DNA of 64,000 bases. Origin: Caldilinea sp. CFX5. Lineage in GTDB: Bacteria; Chloroflexota; Anaerolineae; Caldilineales; Caldilineaceae. Shown here piece by piece: positions 56,925 through 64,000 of this stretch. A program made the translations under genes and the position numbers. Where the stretch lies: NCBI GenBank assembly GCA_021405325.1, contig QWII01000009.1:151715-215714 (forward strand). The letters run 5' to 3'. How positions within the stretch are numbered: position 1 is the first letter of the stretch; each line of letters begins with the position of its first letter. A model generated the notes under the pieces. That model was not told the DNA's origin, ran no database searches, and was given only the letters and a program-made list of their open reading frames with translations.

Positions 56925-57143
56925 ATGGCTGAGAGCGAACGCTTCAAACCGCCCAACTATACCGCCTATCTGGTGCGCATGTGGCAGGAAAGCCCGCATA
57001 CCCCCTGGCGGGCTTCCGCCCAGTGCGCCGGTACGGGGGAGAAGTTCTATTTTGCCACGTTGGATGCGCTCTTTACCTTTTTGCACGCACAGACGGTTGC
57101 CGATCAGGCCGACGTTGACGAAAATGCGCCACCGAAATTGTAG
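56925..57143 (+). CDS. Small conserved hypothetical protein
   Basis: A 72-residue soluble protein: YTAYLVRMWQESPHTPWRAS, then TGEKFYFATLDALFTFLHAQT. I recall short proteins with YLVRLW...TPWRASLxxxxTGExxxFxxLxxLFxFL in Chloroflexota, so this is likely a real gene, function unknown. No Shine-Dalgarno sequence is obvious. A nested inverted repeat overlaps its stop codon. It precedes the giant surface protein gene by 133 bp. Confidence 0.65.
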   Translation: MAESERFKPPNYTAYLVRMWQESPHTPWRASAQCAGTGEKFYFATLDALFTFLHAQTVADQADVDENAPPKL

Positions 57144-57208
57144 GTGCGGTTTGCAACCGCACAAGATCGGGTGAACCTGTGCGGTTTGCTGTAACCGCAC
57201 CTACAATT
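57136..57208. terminator. Nested inverted repeats of AACCGCAC
   Basis: Outer arms AATTGTAGGTGCGGTT (57136-57151) and complement (57193-57208) enclose inner arms AACCGCACA/TGTGCGGTT (57155-57163 and 57178-57186). The unit AACCGCAC appears four times in alternating orientation. It overlaps the stop of the small gene and may terminate it. Confidence 0.6.
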
Positions 57209-57276
57209 CCCTCGCCGGTCACGGATCGGCGATTGCATGAGTTTCGCAATTTTTCCATCACAAAAGGAACCAATCT

Positions 57277-60200
57277 ATGTCCCAACTACCCCATCGCCGC
57301 CGTTGGCTACTGGCTGTGGTCATCCTCATGGGCGCCCTGCTCCTCGGGCGCACGGTGATGCCACAAATTGCCAGCGCCAGTCCGCCCGACCCGATCACCG
57401 CCGCCTGGACACAGGCGCGGGCCGCCGGTTCGTATCACTTTGACGCCGACGTGACCCAGCTCACTGTCCCTGTGGCGAAAGTCACTAACGTAGGTCGCAC
57501 CAGCCGCAGCGAAGCGTTGCACCTGGCCGGCCAGACCAATCTGCGCGCCCAAACCTTACAGATGCATCTCTGGTCCGACGGCGGCAGTGTGCTGCAAACC
57601 GAAGGCGGTGTGGCCGTCAAGATCGAGAACGGCAAAACCTTTACCCGGCGGGGCGCTGGGCGTTCGGCGAGCTCAGCCGAGCCGTGGCAGGAAGCCGAAG
57701 GCTTTGCCGATGCCTTCGCCCCGCAAGGTGACTTCCTGGCCTATCTCCAAGCTGTTCGTGACGTACAGACGCATGAACCGGAGCAACGGGCGGGGATCAG
57801 CTTCACTCGCTACAGTTTCACCATCGACGGCCCCACCTTCGCCGCCTATGTGCGCGACCAGATGGCAGCCGCCATGCGCGCCAAGGGGGAACTGCCGCCC
57901 GGTGTCAATCTGGATACGCCGGCCTACTACCAGGAGATGACCGGCGACGGCGAATTGTGGGTCGGCAGCAACGGCCTGCCCTTGCGCCAGATCCTCAATC
58001 TCGACTTCCCCGAACAACGCAATCAGACCGTTCATGCCCAAATCGTCGTTGACTTTTCCCACTTTGGCAAACCGCAATGGAGTACTGCCGAGTTGTTGCG
58101 CCAGGGCGATCTGCATGGCCTGCTGGACAGCCTGCCCGGCGCCCTGCCCGATCTGACGCCCTTGGGGCTGCTGTTGCCCATGCTGGCCGGCGCCCTGCTG
58201 CTGGTGCGCTACCGGCGCTCGCGCACGGTCTATACTGGATTGGTCACGGCGATCATCCTCAGCATGGTCGTCGGCCCCCTCTTGACGACCCTCAAGCTGG
58301 ATGCCTTCTTTGCGGCCCAAAGCGCCAAAGCCGCTGCGCAAGAAGAAAAGCAAGCCACCGTCGATGCCGCCCAAGCCGCCGTGGACTTAGGACGCCCCCA
58401 GTTCAATCCCAACGTAAATCCGTTGGAGACGACAAGCGACGCAACACGCAACACGCAACACGCAACACGCAACCCAGAATCCCTCAATCTCGCAATCGCT
58501 CAATCGCCCGCGCTCCAAGCCACCGACCCCGGCACCGACACCGATGCCGACGGTCTGACTAACTTTGCCGAGGTGCGTGTCGGCACCGATCCTGAGGCAG
58601 CGGACAGCGATCAAGACTTGATCCCCGACAACCTGGAGGTGCGCGGCTTTACCTTCGGCGGGCAGACCTGGTATGCCGATCCGATGGCCGTTGACAGCAA
58701 CAACGACGGCCTGGGCGACAGCCAGGAGTGGGGCTTCAACGCCAATGGCAGCCTGCGCACCACGCCCTTCGACACCGACAGCGATGGCCGGCCCGATCTC
58801 TTTGACCCGGACAATGACAACGATGGCGTGCCCGATCGGCAGGATCTTTCCCCCTTTAGCCGCGTCGGCGGTACGACCTTTAACGAAACCAACCCGCTGC
58901 AACTGACGCTGACCAATCTGGAAGCCAATAAACCCACCTTTGTCGAGTTCCAACTGCGGCCCACCGATGCCAGCCACCTATGGTATGCCTTCAATGTGCT
59001 GGACTGGCCGCGCAATGACAATCAGGGGCAGGTGCAGGATGTCGATGGCGGCACCTACGCTGATCTGGCCGCCACGCAAGGGCGCACCCCCAACGTCAAT
59101 GAACCCTTTGGCGACCTGAAATTAGTACCCATGCTGGAGATCCGCCTGCCCACAAGTGGCGCGAATCTCCCGCCGCAGAGCGATCTGACCCCCTATAACA
59201 TTAGCGTCAACAATTTTACCGCCGACGGCAGCCAGAAGGTCGTCTATGTGCCGCTGAACATTGTCAAAGATGAACAGAGCGGCCAGCGCGTCGCCTTTAC
59301 CGGCCGTATGCGCTATCTGCCCACCGGCGCCTGGCCTTCGCCGCACACGGTACGCCTGGTCTGGATGGTGCAGATGTTAAGCGACCTGCCCTGTGATCCG
59401 CAGGCGCCCACTGCCGTCGCCGATGGCTGTCAGGCCGACGGCTATATTCACAATGCCGGCCAGGTCGTGCAGAGTTACTATGAAGATTGGACGCTGGTCG
59501 GTCTCAATGTCAATGCCCAATATGGCGCCAAGACAGCCCTGGTCTACGAAGACCCGGCTGTTGACAACCGCCTGAAGGATGATGAGGCGCTCAGAGCGCT
59601 GGCCTATGGCTTGGACAGCGCCTTTCTCCGCGGTCGTGATCAGGATGGTAACAGCATTCGGGATGTCGATGTAGCCGAAATCGCCCGGCGCTTTGACCGC
59701 ACGCGCAATAGCGGTGTGCCGTCGGCCCAAACGTGGGGCATTGCCGGGGCGCGCAATATCCTGCGCGTCGAAACGCATGGCTACGACACCTTCGAGCAGG
59801 CGACCATGTTCACGGCCATGACGGAAACGGTGAGTCTGCTCAATCGCCAATTCAATAGCGCGTGGACGGCTGACAATAGCCTCAAGCCCACCATCCTCTA
59901 TGCCTATGAACAGCAATCGCGTGATGTCGGCTTAGATTCCCTCCTGGCGAACGATGGGTATGTGGCTGTGAATGGCAACAACCTGACGGTGAACATGCAG
60001 CCGACCGGACAGTCCAGAGTTGCGCTCAACACCATGACCGGCGTCAAATGGACCCACTATTGTCGCGGCGGGAGTAGCGCCACCTGGACGGTCTGCGACA
60101 GTGTCGCCTACTGGGATGAACTATCGGCGCGCTACGGCGCCCTCGGTCGGCTGCCGGACGATCCCAACGACCCCAAGGTGACTGCCGGTCGCCTCTTTAT

Positions 60201-63200
60201 CCTGCTCCTGAATAACCTGGCGCGCATGCAAGGGGCCACACGCATCGTCCAGTTTGACAGCACCATTGCCGCCGGCGGCCCCACAGCCCCGGAGACAGAC
60301 GCCGAACTGGCGACCAATATCCAGGGCGCCCTTGCGCTGGATGCCTTTGCCTCGCTTTACCTGGAAAGCAAAGCGCTGTTGCAAGATGCCAATGATTTTG
60401 GCGATCTGACGAAGTTTGCCAATGTCAGTCTGACGGAACAGATTGAACTGCGCAGGGTAAACCTGAGCGAGTTCCGCCTGTCAGCCAGCTTATCTGCCGT
60501 CAAGCTGACGTTGGTAGCAGCGGCAACCACGTTGGCAATCTATGTGGCGGCGACGGGTGGCGATCAGTCGCTCGCCGTCTCCGTCCTGGCGGTGCAATCG
60601 ACCATGAATCTGCTTGACTCCGTCGTTTCCATCATCGAGGGCATTAACGCCCTACGCGCCGCCAATCAAGCGGGATCATCGCTCTTGCGCCTCAGTGCAG
60701 TGGACGCTTCGGGGGCGAAGGACAGCTTCATCGGCGCAGCCATCGCCATCCTCGTGGTTTGGGGCTTCTTTCTCTACACAGTGATCGACAATGATGTGGC
60801 GCCCTTTAGTCCGGAATTTAACCGCGCCCTGGCTGAAACCATTGCCGCCACCCTCTACATTCTGCTGCTGACCGTGCTCTCCCTCTCGGTGGTGGGGCTG
60901 ATCCTGGTGGCCATTATTTCCATCATCGACGTCATCCTCACCCTGGTCTGCGAACTGGGCGGCGCCGACAATTTGAAGAATGTGTCGGGGCAGGGCGGCG
61001 GATGCTTCACCATCGGCGGGGCGGCCACCAAGGTGATTGCCTCGCTCCTCTACAACTACGACCTGATGATCAACACAAGCCGAACGGATCTGGTGGCCCC
61101 CGGCGCCCCCACCACCACCTTAGCCAATCCCAGCAAGGGCTTTGTGACGGGCAACCCGCTTACAATCACCGTGCCGATCACGACCCATGCTGTGCATAAA
61201 AACCCGGACCCTTCCGCCGGCATCATGATCAATTTCTATCTCTACTACTTCTCCAGAGACAACTTGCGCTCCACCACCTTCAACTACAGCCTGACGCAGC
61301 CCAACGCGCAGGACGTGGGCGCCAGCCGCGGGACGATGAGCGGCGCCTGGCAAAATGTGGGTGAGGACCACAAATATATCGCCACGCCCATGTACGGCGG
61401 CTATGCCCGCAGCGTGCCTGCGGTGAGCGGCGTCAATCTCCAACCGGGAATTAACCGGTCGGCCGCCTTCTATCTCAATATGGGCTACGCGCTGCCGGCC
61501 TACGAATGTTGGTATATCCCCTTGTACCCCTTCTCGTTAGCCCCGGTCTGCTACACGCGCACCTTTGGCGGCAAAAGCTCGACCCTGATCGACACCTTGC
61601 GCTACGACATTCTCCCCAGCAGCATCAGCGGTTTTATGGCGTTGAGCGACAAGCCGGGGGGCGGCGTTGGCCTGAGCTGGGATGCCGGTTTCGAGGCGGC
61701 ACGGGACGCAGACGGTGACGGGTTGGTTTCCGCGCGCTTCGGCGGCTTAGACCCCAACGATGCCACTGCCAATAGTGACAACGACGGCCTGGCCGACGCC
61801 TTTGAACTGGAACGGCGCGCCGCCGGTCTGCCCTACTCACCCATCCAATGCGACACCGACAACGACGGGCTGACTGACGGCCAGGAGGCGCAATTCGGTT
61901 CCAACCCCAGCATTGCCGACAGCGACAACGATGGCCTGCGCGATAGTGAGGAAGTGTGGTATCAGGTCTATAACACCAGCACCTGCCAGCCCACCGCCAA
62001 CTGGAGCGGCGGCTGGAATGTGACGATCAACGCGGCCACTCCCTTTACCATCCGCGTCACTTCTGATCCCTTCAACCCTGATCCGGATGCTGACGGCATT
62101 AGTGATCTGGCTGAGAAGCAATTGGCGCTCAACAGCGACCCGACCAAGCGCGTGGACAAAAATAATGTGCCCTATAACCCCAACGTCTTCAATGTCTCGC
62201 CGATCACCGTGTTGGTGGATGTCGATGACCAGGATCGCTTTGTCGGCCCACAGCAATCCCTGATCTATACCACCACGGCTATCGCTAGTGTGGCCGTCGC
62301 ACCCGGCGTCCTCGACATTAGCGCACCGGTGGAAGTGGGCGGCTCCCCGGCGCCGATGTTCTTGAACTTCGACCCCAGCAGTTTTAACAATGCACAGACT
62401 GTGGTCAACCAGACCAGTTTCACCGTGCAGAACGCGCCGAATCGCCGGCAGTTGAATTTCACCAGCACCGTGCGGGCGCGCCTTGCCCCCACCGCCGTCA
62501 CCCCCCGCACGTGGGATACGATTACTTACCAATCACTGGCCGCGCCCACGCAACCTACCCGCTTTGTCGGCGCCACCGCCTTTGCCCCCTTCCGGCAGGA
62601 TAGCTATCAGATCGTGACGCTCAATTCCAGCAGCACCAGCCGCGGCGGCACGGGCGACATCCGCACCACCCAACTGCCCAATGGTCAGCTACAGAATATC
62701 TTTACCGGCGCCTCCACCATGGGCAACACCCCTCCCGACATTGCGTGTAATGACAATGGCGTCTGTATGATCGCCTGGGATCAGGGTTCTGGGACCGCTA
62801 ATAGCGTCAATGTCCAGATCATGAACGCGGACGGCAGCCTGCAATGTTGCAGCCCGTTCTCTTTCGGCGTCAACACCTTCCGTCCGGTTATTGCGACAGA
62901 CGGCGCCAACTTTGTAGTGGCCTATGTGCGGGTCGGAACGTTCACCGATATCGTTACGGCACAGTTTGATAGCCAGGGCCGCCGTATCACTACCGCCGGC
63001 GGCAGCCGAGAGATCTCCGGTCTGGTCACCAGCAGCAGCGACATCGCCCTGGATCTCGTCTGGAACAGCGGCTTCTACTATCTGGCCTGGAAATATACGA
63101 AGGCCGGCCTGCCGTCGAACGAAATTCGGTCGGGCGTCCTGAGCCGCAATGGCGCCATTCCCACTCAATTTAACCTGGAGACGAGTCAAGCCGATGCCAC

Positions 63201-64000
63201 GGCCAATGGCGCCCCCGTGTTGGCCCATAACCCCGCCAATGGCTACACCCTCCTGCTCTACCAAGGGGCCAACACGGCCCAGGTGCGCCGGATTGTCCTG
63301 AGCGGTAACAATCCCCCCGCGCCTGTGATCGCCGATGGGCTGCTGGACAATGGTCTCGTCTTTTCGGTTGGCAAACTGAGCGCTGCTGTGGATCCGCGGA
63401 CGAATGAGTGGCTGATTTCCGCCGATCGGCTGCTTCAGGTTTACGATCCACCTTTCACCAAGAAACAGTTGCCCGATCTGGTTTTTGCGGCCAACGATCC
63501 CAATTTCGCCGGAGGCAACACGCTGGGATTGGCTTGTCCGGCGCGCGCCTCCCTGCCCGTGACCGATCTGCGCTTTGAGGAGTTCCCCGGCGCCACGAAC
63601 TTTGGCGGCGCCACTTGCACCGGCGCCCAATGTCCTGTCGCCGGTCTGCCCGGCGCCACCGACAACCTGGGCAACGCCGTCGGTGCGCCGGCCTCGGATT
63701 ACTCGGTGCGCTTTGACGGCGCTGATGACAAGCTGACGCTGGGCAACCCGCTAGGCAACGTCTTTAGTCTGGCCTTCTGGTACAAAGCTTCCGGCGGGAA
63801 CGGCTCCGCCTTTTCCATCGAGTCCGGCCAACCCAATGGCTTTGGTCTTTTTATCTATAACGGTCTCAACATCGTTGAGTTCTTCGCCGGTGGCACACGG
63901 ATTGCCACCCCGGTTGTCGGGCTGGCTGATGTTGAGCTTGAGCCACTGGCTGTTTGTGTTCTTCACCTGGGCGCCCACACAATAGGCTTGATTTGTGCGT
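57277..64000 (+). CDS. Giant surface protein with TSP3-type repeats, TM helices and a LamG-like end (cut by window edge)
   Basis: The frame is open from an ATG with AAAGGAA to the right edge, at least 2241 codons. Signal/TM at about 10-30; a beta-rich N-terminal domain; two TM helices about 292-335; a 12-residue insert from GCAACAC heptamers at about 388-400; calcium-binding, thrombospondin-type-3-like DxDxDG motifs at about 415-530 and again at 1478-1625 (DTDSDGRPD, DNDNDGVPD, DADGDGLVS, DSDNDGLRD). More TM helices at about 1068-1120 and 1150-1223. A propeller-like part (about 1788-2068) and a LamG-like fold from about 2146 follow. It is probably membrane-anchored with large outer domains. 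Its role (adhesion or sheath) is inferred. Confidence 0.8.
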   Translation, partial: MSQLPHRRRWLLAVVILMGALLLGRTVMPQIASASPPDPITAAWTQARAAGSYHFDADVTQLTVPVAKVTNVGRTSRSEALHLAGQTNLRAQTLQMHLWSDGGSVLQTEGGVAVKIENGKTFTRRGAGRSASSAEPWQEAEGFADAFAPQGDFLAYLQAVRDVQTHEPEQRAGISFTRYSFTIDGPTFAAYVRDQMAAAMRAKGELPPGVNLDTPAYYQEMTGDGELWVGSNGLPLRQILNLDFPEQRNQTVHAQIVVDFSHFGKPQWSTAELLRQGDLHGLLDSLPGALPDLTPLGLLLPMLAGALLLVRYRRSRTVYTGLVTAIILSMVVGPLLTTLKLDAFFAAQSAKAAAQEEKQATVDAAQAAVDLGRPQFNPNVNPLETTSDATRNTQHATRNPESLNLAIAQSPALQATDPGTDTDADGLTNFAEVRVGTDPEAADSDQDLIPDNLEVRGFTFGGQTWYADPMAVDSNNDGLGDSQEWGFNANGSLRTTPFDTDSDGRPDLFDPDNDNDGVPDRQDLSPFSRVGGTTFNETNPLQLTLTNLEANKPTFVEFQLRPTDASHLWYAFNVLDWPRNDNQGQVQDVDGGTYADLAATQGRTPNVNEPFGDLKLVPMLEIRLPTSGANLPPQSDLTPYNISVNNFTADGSQKVVYVPLNIVKDEQSGQRVAFTGRMRYLPTGAWPSPHTVRLVWMVQMLSDLPCDPQAPTAVADGCQADGYIHNAGQVVQSYYEDWTLVGLNVNAQYGAKTALVYEDPAVDNRLKDDEALRALAYGLDSAFLRGRDQDGNSIRDVDVAEIARRFDRTRNSGVPSAQTWGIAGARNILRVETHGYDTFEQATMFTAMTETVSLLNRQFNSAWTADNSLKPTILYAYEQQSRDVGLDSLLANDGYVAVNGNNLTVNMQPTGQSRVALNTMTGVKWTHYCRGGSSATWTVCDSVAYWDELSARYGALGRLPDDPNDPKVTAGRLFILLLNNLARMQGATRIVQFDSTIAAGGPTAPETDAELATNIQGALALDAFASLYLESKALLQDANDFGDLTKFANVSLTEQIELRRVNLSEFRLSASLSAVKLTLVAAATTLAIYVAATGGDQSLAVSVLAVQSTMNLLDSVVSIIEGINALRAANQAGSSLLRLSAVDASGAKDSFIGAAIAILVVWGFFLYTVIDNDVAPFSPEFNRALAETIAATLYILLLTVLSLSVVGLILVAIISIIDVILTLVCELGGADNLKNVSGQGGGCFTIGGAATKVIASLLYNYDLMINTSRTDLVAPGAPTTTLANPSKGFVTGNPLTITVPITTHAVHKNPDPSAGIMINFYLYYFSRDNLRSTTFNYSLTQPNAQDVGASRGTMSGAWQNVGEDHKYIATPMYGGYARSVPAVSGVNLQPGINRSAAFYLNMGYALPAYECWYIPLYPFSLAPVCYTRTFGGKSSTLIDTLRYDILPSSISGFMALSDKPGGGVGLSWDAGFEAARDADGDGLVSARFGGLDPNDATANSDNDGLADAFELERRAAGLPYSPIQCDTDNDGLTDGQEAQFGSNPSIADSDNDGLRDSEEVWYQVYNTSTCQPTANWSGGWNVTINAATPFTIRVTSDPFNPDPDADGISDLAEKQLALNSDPTKRVDKNNVPYNPNVFNVSPITVLVDVDDQDRFVGPQQSLIYTTTAIASVAVAPGVLDISAPVEVGGSPAPMFLNFDPSSFNNAQTVVNQTSFTVQNAPNRRQLNFTSTVRARLAPTAVTPRTWDTITYQSLAAPTQPTRFVGATAFAPFRQDSYQIVTLNSSSTSRGGTGDIRTTQLPNGQLQNIFTGASTMGNTPPDIACNDNGVCMIAWDQGSGTANSVNVQIMNADGSLQCCSPFSFGVNTFRPVIATDGANFVVAYVRVGTFTDIVTAQFDSQGRRITTAGGSREISGLVTSSSDIALDLVWNSGFYYLAWKYTKAGLPSNEIRSGVLSRNGAIPTQFNLETSQADATANGAPVLAHNPANGYTLLLYQGANTAQVRRIVLSGNNPPAPVIADGLLDNGLVFSVGKLSAAVDPRTNEWLISADRLLQVYDPPFTKKQLPDLVFAANDPNFAGGNTLGLACPARASLPVTDLRFEEFPGATNFGGATCTGAQCPVAGLPGATDNLGNAVGAPASDYSVRFDGADDKLTLGNPLGNVFSLAFWYKASGGNGSAFSIESGQPNGFGLFIYNGLNIVEFFAGGTRIATPVVGLADVELEPLAVCVLHLGAHTIGLICA
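58441..58475. repeat. GCAACAC heptamer repeat inside the giant gene
   Basis: Four exact GCAACAC units and a degenerate fifth are read in frame as DATRNTQHATRN. It lies between the first TM pair and the first TSP3-like cluster, a flexible linker. It is a third family of heptamer repeats in coding sequence in this window. Confidence 0.75.

Noticed and set aside
63900..64000. Possible frameshift near the right edge of the giant gene
   Set aside because: The +1 frame reads HWLFVFFTW, a LamG-like text, but meets a stop soon after, and the original frame stays open to the edge; evidence is insufficient.

Overview
The window is a GC-rich bacterial chromosome segment, most likely from a filamentous member of the Chloroflexota (Caldilinea/Anaerolineae-like). 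This is an inference from gene content: Uma2-type nucleases, SARP/NB-ARC/WD40 and XRE/NB-ARC/TPR STAND regulators, very large secreted beta-rich proteins with a C-terminal hydrophobic-LP-hydrophobic-Q motif, and short tandem heptamer repeats between and inside genes. No rRNA, tRNA, phage or CRISPR locus was seen.

Layout. 1-5.6 kb (minus strand): a Lon-like protease cut by the window edge, a PD-(D/E)xK-like protein, and an ABC-F ATPase. The ABC-F gene is preceded by an unusual leader holding a 10-residue peptide, a hairpin, two tandem intrinsic terminators and a second short ORF overlapping the ABC-F start. 5.8-14.3 kb: an M60-like secreted metallopeptidase, a Uma2 nuclease, an Mrr remnant, a secreted LVIVD-propeller protein and two MITE-like elements. 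14.3-21.1 kb: an S9 peptidase, an amino-acid importer (binding lipoprotein plus permease, no ATPase nearby), two tandem alpha/beta hydrolases and a GNAT. 21.2-28.6 kb: a DUF4160/DUF2442 pair, an AraC regulator, a small beta-rich protein, a secreted PHB-depolymerase-like esterase, an MccF-like S66 peptidase and two APH-type kinases.

28.7-45.2 kb is the most unusual part. Three large STAND regulators on the minus strand share an almost identical XRE DNA-binding head but carry different ATPase/TPR bodies. Each faces a divergently transcribed gene across a gap with the same composite box (TTGTCAA repeats, then TGGCAAAAAATGGCAACA). The targets are small enzyme-like and binding proteins: a beta-rich protein, a DinB-like protein, SnoaL-like proteins, a muconolactone-isomerase-like protein, a double cupredoxin lipoprotein, an ABM monooxygenase-like protein and a GNAT. 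This looks like an expanded regulatory family in which several sensors could act on a common operator.

45.2-51.8 kb: a DUF4143 ATPase, a TetR regulator divergent from a choline-dehydrogenase-like betA with a clear promoter/operator, an AAA/PD-(D/E)xK ATPase and a ribokinase. 51.9-64 kb: a 1427-residue SARP-NB-ARC-WD40 regulator with SARP-type direct repeats upstream, a decayed gene, long perfect hairpins, and a giant surface protein (at least 2241 residues) that runs off the right edge.

Starts were chosen by ribosome-binding sites and family alignment from memory. No database search was run.
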